Of a stretch of 34,990 nucleotides of DNA, positions 25,674 to 33,559 are shown in pieces; positions within the stretch are counted from its first letter, which is position 1; each line of letters begins with the position of its first letter. The position numbers and the translations under genes were made by a program. This DNA comes from Roseovarius sp. MMSF_3350 (lineage in GTDB: Bacteria > Pseudomonadota > Alphaproteobacteria > Rhodobacterales > Rhodobacteraceae): assembly GCF_030733425.1 (NCBI RefSeq), contig NZ_JASHIZ010000028.1:1-34990 (forward strand), written 5' to 3'. Below the pieces are notes generated by a model. The model had not been told where the DNA came from and ran no database searches. It worked only from the letters and a program-made list of their open reading frames with translations.

Positions 25674-26546
25674 TTACAGAATCTGGAAATCGTTGCGGTC
25701 GTAGCCTTGCAGGTAGAGCAGCGCGGTGAGGTCGCCGTGGTTGATGCGCAACGCGCATTCCGCGGCGACGGCGGGTTTGGCGTGGAGGGCGACACCGCTG
25801 CCGGCGCGGGCGAGCATGCCGAGGTCGTTGGCCCCGTCGCCCACCGCCAGCACGTCGATTTCGGAAATGTTGAGGCGGGTGGTGATGTCGGCAAGCGCCT
25901 GCACCTTGGCCTCGCGCCCGAGGATGGGGCGGGCGACGTCGCCGGTGAGTTTGCCATCCTCGACAAGCAGCGTGTTGGCGCGGTTCTCGTCGAAACCCAG
26001 AAGCGTGGCGATATGCGAGGTGAAGGCGGTGAAACCGCCCGATACGAGGGCGGTGTAGGCACCGTGGGCTTTCATCGTGGCCAGCAGGGTGGCGCCGCCG
26101 GGCATGAGGGTGATGCGGGTGTCCAGGACTTCGGCGATGACATTCTCGGGCAGGTCGCGCAGGAGGGCGACGCGTTCCAGAAGCGCGCCTTCGAAGTCGA
26201 GCTCGCCGTTCATGGCGCGGGCGGTGATGTCTTTCACATGGGCGCCGACGCCGGCCGCTTCGGCCAGTTCGTCGATGCATTCCTGTTGGATAATGGTGCT
26301 GTCCATGTCGGCCAGCAGCATGCGCTTGCGTCGGTTCTCGGACGGCTGGACGACAAGGTCGGTGCGCAGGGTTTGCAGGTTGTCCCAGACCTCCCACTGG
26401 TTGTCGGCGAGCGCGGCCATGTCGAACTCCGCCGCCTCGTCGGGCGACAGCCAGCGGGCGTCGAACCCGCCCCAGGCGTTGCGCAGGTTCTCGACCAGGG
26501 CGGGGTCGAGCGTGCCCGGCGGGGCGATGAGGGTGGTGGTGAACAT
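25674..26546 (-). CDS. serB: Phosphoserine phosphatase SerB
   Basis: Last step of serine synthesis: hydrolysis of phosphoserine. The 290-residue product has an N-terminal ACT-like region of about 75 residues, then the HAD core: RMLLADMDSTIIQQECIDELA (DxD nucleophile), ALVSGGFTAFT and IDVLAVGDGANDLGML. The start at 26546 is set by the family N-terminus MFTTTLIAPPGT. It is transcribed away from serC-serA, and the two lie 1.2 kb apart, so the serine genes form one neighbourhood but not one operon. Confidence 0.95.
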   Translation of the reverse strand: MFTTTLIAPPGTLDPALVENLRNAWGGFDARWLSPDEAAEFDMAALADNQWEVWDNLQTLRTDLVVQPSENRRKRMLLADMDSTIIQQECIDELAEAAGVGAHVKDITARAMNGELDFEGALLERVALLRDLPENVIAEVLDTRITLMPGGATLLATMKAHGAYTALVSGGFTAFTSHIATLLGFDENRANTLLVEDGKLTGDVARPILGREAKVQALADITTRLNISEIDVLAVGDGANDLGMLARAGSGVALHAKPAVAAECALRINHGDLTALLYLQGYDRNDFQIL

Positions 26547-26617
26547 GGGGCATCTCCGCGCTGCGCATCGGGTTCGGGCATAGCGCAGGTTGGGATGGGG
26601 TTCCAGCCGGGGAGAGG

Positions 26618-26648
26618 GCCCTTCGCGCTGCCGCGGCACGCGAAGGGC
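26618..26648 (-). terminator. Strong hairpin downstream of the cytochrome c gene
   Basis: Arms GCCCTTCGCG (26618-26627) and CGCGAAGGGC (26639-26648) are perfect complements, enclosing the palindrome TGCCGCGGCA. It lies 9 nt beyond the cytochrome stop codon. No U run follows, so it may stabilise the 3' end or act as a weak terminator. Confidence 0.5.
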
Positions 26649-26657
26649 GTCAGGGCC

Positions 26658-27515
26658 TTAGCCTGCGACGTCTGGCACGTCCGGCAGGGGCGGCAGGGTC
26701 CGCAGGTAGAGAATGATCGCGGCGAGGTCGTCGTCCGTCATCCGCGACAGGTAGGAATAGGGCATGGGCGGGAGCATCGCGGTGCCATCGGGTCGCTTGC
26801 CCAGGGTGATCATGTCCGCGACCTCGGCATCGGTGTACCCGGCCAGGCCATCGACATGGCTGGTGATGTTGGAGGCGATCGACGTGCCCCACGGCCCGTC
26901 GATCCTGAGCCCGCCGCGGCCGAGGTGGGTGTCCAGCATGGGGCCTTTCGGCCCGAAGGTGGTGTGGCAGTCGGTGCAATGCGCCACCGGACCGGCGAGA
27001 TACGCGCCGTATTCCGCCGTGACGCCGCGGGGCACCTCGGGGACGGTGCCGACGGGCGGGCCATAGGCCGGGGGCAGGGGAATGTTGTACTGCGACAGGG
27101 GCACAGGGTTTTCGACCGCGGGCAGGGTGCGGAGATAGGCGACAATGGCCGATACGTCGCCGTCGGAAAGGCCACTGTAGACCGAAAAGGGCATGGGCGG
27201 GCCGATCACGGAGCCGTCGGGCCGAATGCCCTCGCGGATGGCGCGGGCCAGCTCGGCGTCGGACCACGTGCCGACCGGGCCGGCTGGGGTGAGGTTGGGG
27301 GCATAGGCGGTGAACTCGGGCGTTTCCATCACGAAGCGTCCGGCGAGGTTCTGCCCCGTCAGCGGCTGGCCTGTCTGGTCGATGGGCGAGTGGCAATTGC
27401 CGCAGGCGGCAGGCCCCTCGACGAGATACGCGCCGCGTTCCTCGGGGGTTTCGGCTCTTGCGGAGGGGGAGAGCAGGGCGGCCGCGAGCAGGGCCGGCAA
27501 GAGTTTCATATGCAT
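26658..27515 (-). CDS. Dihaem cytochrome c family protein
   Basis: Exported protein of 285 residues with signal peptide (KLLPALLAAALLSPSARA) and two c-type haem sites, CGNCH (C38, C41, H42) and CTDCH (C180, C183, H184), each followed by a PPMPF/PPMPY methionine (M108 and its counterpart). It looks like a tandem duplication of one cytochrome c domain, as in the dihaem subunits of alcohol or aldehyde dehydrogenases and of thiosulfate-type electron carriers. No dehydrogenase partner is adjacent, so the redox partner is unknown. Two ATGs compete, 27515 and 27509; the first has AGGA at a better distance. Confidence 0.9.
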   Translation of the reverse strand: MHMKLLPALLAAALLSPSARAETPEERGAYLVEGPAACGNCHSPIDQTGQPLTGQNLAGRFVMETPEFTAYAPNLTPAGPVGTWSDAELARAIREGIRPDGSVIGPPMPFSVYSGLSDGDVSAIVAYLRTLPAVENPVPLSQYNIPLPPAYGPPVGTVPEVPRGVTAEYGAYLAGPVAHCTDCHTTFGPKGPMLDTHLGRGGLRIDGPWGTSIASNITSHVDGLAGYTDAEVADMITLGKRPDGTAMLPPMPYSYLSRMTDDDLAAIILYLRTLPPLPDVPDVAG

Positions 27516-27689
27516 GGGTCTGTTCCTGTTGATGCGATGCCGGGTCGCCGCGGCGCACCCGGACGGGTCGTGGCGGCATTATAGCACCGGCCAGCGTGCA
27601 CCTTGGCGGATTTGCGACGCGCGCGTTTCCGATCGGAACCGAAAAGGTCGTAAAACGTCCATGAACCGGCGCTGAGGGGCCGTTTACCG

Positions 27690-27775
27690 TCTTGCGCGAC
27701 TCTTCCGGCGGGCGTATCCCCCTGGGTGGGACACCCCTCCCCAACGAGGGGCGCTTATCTGGAAGGATAGCAGCA
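27690..27775 (+). ncRNA. serC leader RNA element
   Basis: The stretch just before serC matches, from memory, the alphaproteobacterial serC motif (described with metA, suhB, speF and ybhL). Supports in the sequence: TCTTCCGG (27701-27708) can pair with CTGGAAGG (27759-27766), which contains the serC Shine-Dalgarno; TATCC (27715-27719) can pair with GGATA (27765-27769); CCCCT/AGGGG (27734-27738, 27747-27751) and GGGTG/CACCC (27724-27728, 27732-27736) form alternative, mutually exclusive hairpins. A masked ribosome site controlled by an unknown signal would fit. Confidence 0.65.
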
Positions 27776-28954
27776 ATGGCTATTGAGACACCCGGCACGC
27801 GGCCGGACACTAAACCTGTCGCCGTTCCGGCGAACCCGCGTTTTTCCTCCGGCCCCTGTGCCAAACCCCCCGTTTTCAACCTGAGCAAGCTTGCCGACGC
27901 CCCGCTGGGCCGGTCGCACCGTGCCGCCGTGGGCAAGGCCAAGCTGAAGGCCGCGATCGACGGCACGCGCGAGGTGCTGGGGATACCCGACGATTACAAG
28001 GTCGGCATCGTGCCGGCGTCGGATACCGGCGCGGTCGAGATGGCGATGTGGAGCCTTCTGGGCGCGCGCAAGGTCGAGATGCTGGCCTGGGAAAGCTTTG
28101 GCGCGGGCTGGGTCACGGATGCGGTCAAGCAGCTGAAACTCGATGCCGAGGTCAAGACCGCCGAGTATGGCGAGATCGTCGATCTGGGCGGCGTGGACAC
28201 GGACAATGACGTGGTGTTCACGTGGAACGGCACCACCAGCGGCGTGCGGGTGCCGGACGGCGACTGGATCAAGGCGGACCGTCAGGGGTTGACGATCTGC
28301 GACGCGACCTCGGCCGCGTTTGCGCAGGACCTGCCGTGGGACAAGCTGGATGTGGTGACGTTCAGCTGGCAGAAGGTGCTGGGGGGCGAGGCGGCGCATG
28401 GGATGCTGGTGCTGAGCCCCCGCGCGGTGGCGCGGCTGGAAAGCTATACGCCGCCCTGGCCGATGCCGAAGATTTTCCGCCTGACGAAGGGTGGGAAGCT
28501 GAACGAGGGCATTTTCGAGGGGGCGACGATCAACACGCCGTCGATGCTGGCTGTCGAGGATTACCTGCTGGCGCTGGACTGGGCGCGGTCCGTAGGCGGG
28601 CTGGGCGGCCTGATGGCGCGGGCGGATGCCAATACCAAGGCGGTGGCGGATTTCGTCGGCACGCAAGAGTGGGTCGAATTCCTGGCCCAGGACCCGGCGA
28701 CGGCGTCGAATACGAGCGTCTGCCTGAGGTTCACCGATGACCGGATCAGCGACGGCGCGGCGTTCGCCAAGGCCGTGGCTAAGCGGCTGGAGGCCGAGGG
28801 CGTGGCCTATGACGTGGGAGCCTATCGCGACGCGCCGCCGGGGCTGCGGATCTGGTGCGGCGGCACGGTGGAGACCGCCGATGTGGCCGCGCTGATGCCG
28901 TGGATCGAATGGGCGTTCAACGCCGAGATCGCGGCGCTTTCCGAGACCGTTTGA
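27776..28954 (+). CDS. serC: Phosphoserine aminotransferase SerC
   Basis: PLP-dependent transaminase making phosphoserine from phosphohydroxypyruvate. The 392-residue product belongs to the type that opens with [13 protein letters not shown] and ends ...[12 protein letters not shown] (the Methanosarcina-type group). PLP lysine K200 is in [19 protein letters not shown] precedes it. ATG at 27776 has GGAAGGA upstream, which is part of the leader. serA follows 123 nt downstream across a repeat-rich spacer. Confidence 0.95.
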   Translation: MAIETPGTRPDTKPVAVPANPRFSSGPCAKPPVFNLSKLADAPLGRSHRAAVGKAKLKAAIDGTREVLGIPDDYKVGIVPASDTGAVEMAMWSLLGARKVEMLAWESFGAGWVTDAVKQLKLDAEVKTAEYGEIVDLGGVDTDNDVVFTWNGTTSGVRVPDGDWIKADRQGLTICDATSAAFAQDLPWDKLDVVTFSWQKVLGGEAAHGMLVLSPRAVARLESYTPPWPMPKIFRLTKGGKLNEGIFEGATINTPSMLAVEDYLLALDWARSVGGLGGLMARADANTKAVADFVGTQEWVEFLAQDPATASNTSVCLRFTDDRISDGAAFAKAVAKRLEAEGVAYDVGAYRDAPPGLRIWCGGTVETADVAALMPWIEWAFNAEIAALSETV

Positions 28955-28978
28955 GGTGGGGTGAAACCCCACCCTACG
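28955..28978. repeat. GGTGGG hairpin with CTACG flank (family 1, copy 2)
   Basis: Arms GGTGGGGT (28955-28962) and ACCCCACC (28966-28973), loop GAA, followed by CTACG, directly after the serC stop. Compare 3846-3868 and the inverted copy at 29021-29044. Confidence 0.7.
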
Positions 28979-29020
28979 CCGGACGCACTGGGTGGGGTTC
29001 AAACCGACCGCCACGTGAAC

Positions 29021-29044
29021 CGTAGGGTGGGTTTCAAACCCACC
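29021..29044. repeat. GGTGGG hairpin with CGTAG flank (family 1, copy 3, inverted)
   Basis: CGTAG followed by arms GGTGGGTTT (29026-29034) and AAACCCACC (29036-29044). It is in the opposite direction to copy 2, 48 nt away, with an imperfect relative at 28991-29009 between them. The pair gives a BIME-like arrangement inside the serC-serA spacer. Confidence 0.7.
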
Positions 29045-29077
29045 ATTCCCAGAATTCAAAGACAAAGGACCAGACAG

Positions 29078-30673
29078 ATGGCTCCCAAGGTACTCGTATC
29101 CGACAAGCTGAGCGAAACCGCCGTGCAGATCTTCCGCGACCGGGGGATCGAGGTGGATTTCATGCCCGAGTTAGGCAAGGACAAGGACAAGCTGGCCGAG
29201 GTGATCGGCGATTATGACGGCCTGGCGATCCGCTCGGCCACCAAGGTGACGCCGACGATCCTGGAGGCGGCGAAGAACCTCAAGGTGATCGGGCGCGCCG
29301 GCATCGGCACCGACAATGTCGACAAGGCGGCGGCCTCGAAGAAAGGCGTGATCGTCATGAACACGCCCTTCGGCAACATGGTGACCACCGCCGAGCACGC
29401 CATCGCGATGATGTTCGCCGTGGCACGCCAGATCCCCGAGGCGAGCGCCAGTACCCATGCCGGCAAGTGGGAAAAGTCCAAGTTCATGGGGGTCGAGCTG
29501 ACCAACAAGACGCTGGGCATCATCGGCATCGGCAATATCGGCGGCGTCGTGGCCGACCGTGCGCGGGGCCTGAAGATGAAGGTGATCGCCTATGACCCCA
29601 CGCTGAGCGAGGAGAAGATCGCGCAGAAGGGAGCCGAGAAGGTGGACCTCGATACGCTGCTGGCGCGGTCGGATTTCATCACGCTGCACACGCCGCTGAT
29701 CGACGCCACCCGCAACATCCTGAGCCGCGAGAACCTGGGCAAGACCAAGAAGGGCGTGCGGATCGTCAACTGTGCCCGGGGCGGGCTGGTGGACGAGGCC
29801 GCCCTGGCGGAGTTGCTGCAATCGGGGCATGTCGCCGGGGCGGCGCTGGACGTGTTCGCCGAGGAGCCGGCGACGGAGAACCCGCTCTTTGGCCTGCCCA
29901 ACGTGGTGTGCACGCCGCACCTGGGGGCCGCGACCAGCGAGGCGCAGGAGAACGTGGCGTTGCAGGTGGCCGAGCAGATGTCGGACTACCTGCTGACGGG
30001 GGCTGTGACCAACGCGCTGAACATGCCGTCGGTGACTGCCGAGGAAGCCAAGGTGATGGGGCCGTGGATCAAGCTGGCCGATCATCTGGGCAATTTCATC
30101 GGCCAGATGACGGACGAGCCGATCAAGGCGATCAACCTGCTGTACGATGGCGTGGTCAGCCAGATGAACCTGGAGGCGCTGACCAGCGCCGCCGTGGCGG
30201 GGATCATGAAGGCGGTGAACCCGGAAGTGAACATGGTCTCGGCGCCGCTCATTGCCAAGGAGCGGGGGATCAAGATCTCGACCACCAAGCAGGACAAGTC
30301 GGGCGCGTTCGAGGGCTATATCAAGCTGACCGTGGTGACGGCGGAGCGCGAGCGGTCGATCGGCGGGACGGTGTTCAGCGACGGCAAGCCGCGCTTCATC
30401 CAGATCAAGGGAATCAACATCGACGCCGAGATCGGGCAGCACATGCTGTATACCACGAACCGCGACGAGCCGGGGATCATCGGCGCGCTGGGCCAGACGC
30501 TGGGCGGCAATGGCGTGAACATCGCCAACTTCACACTGGGCCGGTCGAAGGCGGGGGCGGAGGCGATTGCGCTGCTTTATGTCGACGCGCCGGTGCCGGA
30601 GGACGTGATCGCCAAGCTGCATCAGACCGGGCTGTTCCAGCAGATCAGGACTCTGGAGTTCGATGTGGGGTGA
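29078..30673 (+). CDS. serA: D-3-phosphoglycerate dehydrogenase SerA
   Basis: First step of serine synthesis, NAD-dependent oxidation of 3-phosphoglycerate. The 531-residue form is the long type with catalytic, NAD-binding, intervening and C-terminal ACT domains. NAD loop GIGNIGGVVADRARGLKM near residue 150; catalytic arginine in NCARGGLVDEAAL near 230; catalytic histidine in CTPHLGAATSE near 280. The C-terminal ACT part is YTTNRDEPGIIGALGQTLG. ATG at 29078 has AGGA upstream. It is cotranscribed with serC or has its own promoter in the repeat-rich 123-nt spacer. Confidence 0.96.
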   Translation: MAPKVLVSDKLSETAVQIFRDRGIEVDFMPELGKDKDKLAEVIGDYDGLAIRSATKVTPTILEAAKNLKVIGRAGIGTDNVDKAAASKKGVIVMNTPFGNMVTTAEHAIAMMFAVARQIPEASASTHAGKWEKSKFMGVELTNKTLGIIGIGNIGGVVADRARGLKMKVIAYDPTLSEEKIAQKGAEKVDLDTLLARSDFITLHTPLIDATRNILSRENLGKTKKGVRIVNCARGGLVDEAALAELLQSGHVAGAALDVFAEEPATENPLFGLPNVVCTPHLGAATSEAQENVALQVAEQMSDYLLTGAVTNALNMPSVTAEEAKVMGPWIKLADHLGNFIGQMTDEPIKAINLLYDGVVSQMNLEALTSAAVAGIMKAVNPEVNMVSAPLIAKERGIKISTTKQDKSGAFEGYIKLTVVTAERERSIGGTVFSDGKPRFIQIKGINIDAEIGQHMLYTTNRDEPGIIGALGQTLGGNGVNIANFTLGRSKAGAEAIALLYVDAPVPEDVIAKLHQTGLFQQIRTLEFDVG

Positions 30674-30832
30674 TTGGCCGGAACGGGTGGCTTTGGCGGG
30701 CGAGACCGCGGTGAACCCCGGCCTGCCGGCCGGAGTGGAAACGCGCGAAAACGACCGTTCTCGGGTCGCTGCGGCGAAAGTCGCGTGGGCCCGTTTGCGT
30801 TAGGGGAGGTGCATTCGACCGAGGAGGTTGCG

Positions 30833-31444
30833 ATGCACGATCCGTTCCAGCTTTTCCTGTCCGAGATGGCTGCGGTGTTCCGCGCCGAAGGGCGTGAATG
30901 TGCCACCGAGACTGCCGAGGCGCTGTTATCGGTCACCGAGGTCGCGCGGCTCGCCAACGACTCTCCCGGCGATACCGAAGCGATCTGTGGCTTGCTGGCC
31001 GCTTCGCCGCTGGCGGTGGCACAGGCTGCGTTGGCCGCACATGACATGCTGCCCTGGGGTCACAACCCGGTGGCCGGTCAGATTGCTGCGGAGGACAACG
31101 CCCTGTTCTCGGTCGTCGACCTGATGGGACCAGAGGCGCCGCTATATTCACCGAGCCTGCGGGCCGGGCTGTATTACCAGCGACCCAATACGCGCTATGG
31201 GCTACACTCTCATGCCGCCGTCGAGACCTATGTGATCATCGCGGGCCGGGCGCTATGGACGGCGGGTGACGCGCAGCGCGAGATGGTGGCAGGCCACTCG
31301 GTGCACCATTCGACCTACCTGCCCCATGCCTGCCAGACCGGCGACGAAGGCGTGGTGGCCCTGTGGCGCTGGTCTGGAGATATCGGCATCGAGAGCTATC
31401 GCGTGCACCACGGGGCCGAGGCGTTCGGGGCCTTCGCCGCCTGA
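30833..31444 (+). CDS. DddQ-like cupin protein, DMSP lyase family
   Basis: Cupin of 203 residues. The metal-binding motif HSHAAVETY (H125, H127, E131, Y133) and a later histidine (H158) align with the DddQ DMSP lyase pattern, including the flanking G-A and the following TGD...LWRWSGDIG. DddQ cleaves dimethylsulfoniopropionate to dimethyl sulfide and acrylate in roseobacters. GAGGAGG lies 5 nt before the ATG at 30833; the frame is open from 30674 but has no better start. Lyase activity is a family-based inference; related cupins of unknown activity exist. It follows serA after 160 nt. Confidence 0.7.
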   Translation: MHDPFQLFLSEMAAVFRAEGRECATETAEALLSVTEVARLANDSPGDTEAICGLLAASPLAVAQAALAAHDMLPWGHNPVAGQIAAEDNALFSVVDLMGPEAPLYSPSLRAGLYYQRPNTRYGLHSHAAVETYVIIAGRALWTAGDAQREMVAGHSVHHSTYLPHACQTGDEGVVALWRWSGDIGIESYRVHHGAEAFGAFAA

Positions 31445-31487
31445 ACGAGGGTTTGCAAGGCGTCGCAGCTGCATTAGGTGATGGTGC

Positions 31488-32186
31488 ATGACCAAGCCGC
31501 TTTGTGTGATTCCGGATATTCATGGCTACCGCGCCGAAATGGATCGTGTGCTGAGCCTCGTCGCGCGGCATGAAGGCCCGGATGCGCGGATTGTCTTTCT
31601 GGGTGACTATACCGACCGGGGCCCCGACAGCCGCGGCGTGATCCAGACGCTGATCGATGGCATCGCGGCGGGGCGCGACTGGACCGCGCTGCGGGGCAAT
31701 CACGATCAGATGTTTCTGAATGCGCTGGAAGGCACCATGGAACCCGAACGATTTCAGTGGTGGATGCAGGGCAACCTTGGCGGGCGGGAAACGCTGGCCT
31801 CTTACGGAATAAAGTCGCCCGCGTATGAAGGGGACTGGCGCGAGCAGGTACCGGGCGTGCATCGCCAGTTCCTGAGCACCTTGCCTTACACCCATGAAAC
31901 CGATCAGCTGTTCCTTTGTCACGCCGGGATCTCGCCCGGCACGCCGCTGGAGCGGCAGGTGCCGGAGGATCTGTTGTGGATCCGCGATGCGTTTCTTTAC
32001 GACACCCGCGATCACGGCAAGCTGGTGGTGCATGGTCACACCCCGGTGGACGCGCCCGAACATCACGGCAACCGCGTGGCGCTGGATGTCGGTGCGGGAT
32101 GGGGGCGTCCGCTGCGGGCTGCGGTGTTCGAGGGGCGACGCTGTTGGGTGCTGACGGAAGCCGGCCGGAAGCCGCTGGAGCCATGA
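31488..32186 (+). CDS. Metallophosphoesterase (PPP-type protein phosphatase family)
   Basis: 232-residue dinuclear metal phosphatase with all PPP signatures in order: PDIHGY (9-14), FLGDYTDRGPDS, LRGNHD, CHAG and VHGHTP. Close to bacteriophage-lambda phosphatase / ApaH-like Ser/Thr phosphatases. It may dephosphorylate proteins or diadenosine polyphosphates; sequence alone does not decide. Starts 43 nt after the cupin gene. Confidence 0.92.
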   Translation: MTKPLCVIPDIHGYRAEMDRVLSLVARHEGPDARIVFLGDYTDRGPDSRGVIQTLIDGIAAGRDWTALRGNHDQMFLNALEGTMEPERFQWWMQGNLGGRETLASYGIKSPAYEGDWREQVPGVHRQFLSTLPYTHETDQLFLCHAGISPGTPLERQVPEDLLWIRDAFLYDTRDHGKLVVHGHTPVDAPEHHGNRVALDVGAGWGRPLRAAVFEGRRCWVLTEAGRKPLEP

Positions 32187-32255
32187 CGGGACGTCGGGCT
32201 TGCGGGTGGGGACGCGGGGCGCGATGATCATCTCAGGTAATTCAGGGAGGCTCGG

Positions 32256-33431
32256 ATGACGGATATCGTTCTTCTGGATGGCGTGCGCACGGCCATCGGC
32301 ACATTTGGCGGATCGCTGGCGGGCACGCCGCCGGGGCAGCTGGGCGCGACGGTGACCAAGGCCGCGCTGGAGCGTTCGGGCGTGGAGCCGGGGCAGGTGG
32401 GGCACGTGGTCTTTGGCCATGTCATCAACACCGAGCCGCGCGACATGTACCTGAGCCGTGTCGCCGCGATGGAGGCCGGTATCCCCGAGACCACGCCGGC
32501 GATGAACGTGAACCGGCTGTGCGGGTCGGGCGCGCAGGCGGTGGTGTCGGTGGTGCAATCCCTGATGCTGGGCGATGCAGAGTTCGGCGTCGCAGGCGGG
32601 GCCGAGAGCATGAGCCGCTCGCCCTTCATCGTGCCGGAGCAGCGCTGGGGCGCAAAGATGGGCGATGTGCGCACGCTGGACATGATGCTGGGGGCGCTGA
32701 ACTGTCCCTTTGGCACCGGGCACATGGGCGTCACAGCGGAGAACGTGGCCGCCGAGCATGGGGTCAGCCGCGAGGATCAGGATGCCTTTGCGCTGGAGAG
32801 CCAGACACGGGCGGCGAAGGCGATCGAGGCAGGGCACTTCGCCAGCCAGATCGTGCCGGTGGAGGTGCGGGTGAAGCGCGACATGGTGGCGTTCGAAACG
32901 GATGAGCATCCCAAGCCGACGACCGCAGAAGGGTTGGCCGGGTTGCGGGCGGCGTTTCAGAAAGACGGCACGGTGACGGCCGGGAATGCCAGCGGCATCA
33001 ATGACGGCGCGGCGGCGCTAGTCTTTGCCCGGGCGGAGGCGGCCGAGAAGGCCGGGCTGAAACCCAAGGCACGGGTGCTGGGCTATGCCCATGCGGGCGT
33101 GCGCCCCGAGGTGATGGGAATCGGGCCGGTGCCGGCGGTGGAAAGCCTGCTGAAGAAGACCGGGCTGAGCGCGGGCGATTTCGACGTGGTGGAATCGAAC
33201 GAGGCCTTTGCGGCACAGGCGATTGCTGTGAACCGGGGGCTGGGGCTTGATCCTGACAAGGTGAACCCGAATGGCGGCGCGATTGCGCTGGGGCATCCGG
33301 TGGGCGCGACGGGGGCGATCCTGGTGGTGAAGGCGCTTTACGAGCTGGAGCGGATCGGCGGGACGAAGGCGTTGATCACCATGTGTATCGGCGGCGGGCA
33401 GGGGATTGCCGTGGCCATCGAGCGGATGTGA
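32256..33431 (+). CDS. Acetyl-CoA C-acyltransferase (thiolase)
   Basis: Thiolase of 391 residues with all three catalytic residues at classical places: nucleophile C89 (NRLCGSGAQAV), H347 (LGHPVGATGA) and C377 (MCIGGGQG). It condenses acetyl-CoA units or cleaves 3-ketoacyl-CoA. The length and motifs suit an acetoacetyl-CoA thiolase (PhaA/AtoB/BktB type), but no phaB or other beta-oxidation gene is adjacent, so direction and chain length are open. AGGGAGG precedes the ATG. Confidence 0.93.
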   Translation: MTDIVLLDGVRTAIGTFGGSLAGTPPGQLGATVTKAALERSGVEPGQVGHVVFGHVINTEPRDMYLSRVAAMEAGIPETTPAMNVNRLCGSGAQAVVSVVQSLMLGDAEFGVAGGAESMSRSPFIVPEQRWGAKMGDVRTLDMMLGALNCPFGTGHMGVTAENVAAEHGVSREDQDAFALESQTRAAKAIEAGHFASQIVPVEVRVKRDMVAFETDEHPKPTTAEGLAGLRAAFQKDGTVTAGNASGINDGAAALVFARAEAAEKAGLKPKARVLGYAHAGVRPEVMGIGPVPAVESLLKKTGLSAGDFDVVESNEAFAAQAIAVNRGLGLDPDKVNPNGGAIALGHPVGATGAILVVKALYELERIGGTKALITMCIGGGQGIAVAIERM

Positions 33432-33439
33432 GGGTTTCG

Positions 33440-33557
33440 CCCGGAAACTTTGAAAGTTTCCGGGGCGATTTCTTAAAAAGAAATCGGGAAAGAATTTTTG
33501 AAAATTCTTGCTGCGAAACTGCGCAGTTTCGCGGGCCATTTTCTGCGCAGAAAATGG
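33440..33557. repeat. String of five perfect inverted repeats between thiolase and pbpC
   Basis: Five consecutive non-overlapping perfect palindromes fill almost the whole gap. Positions and arms: 33440-33464, CCCGGAAACTTT with 1-nt spacer; 33466-33486, CGATTTCTT with 3-nt spacer; 33490-33509, AAGAATTTT with 2-nt spacer; 33513-33532, GCGAAACTGC with no spacer; 33536-33557, CCATTTTCTGC with no spacer. The arms differ from each other, so this is not a tandem repeat of one unit. The genes on either side converge. See findings. Confidence 0.9.
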
Positions 33558-33559
33558 GG

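Noticed and set aside
25653..27584. 643-codon plus-strand open frame across serB and the cytochrome gene
   Set aside because: It spans two well-supported minus-strand genes and the spacer between them and shows no domain.
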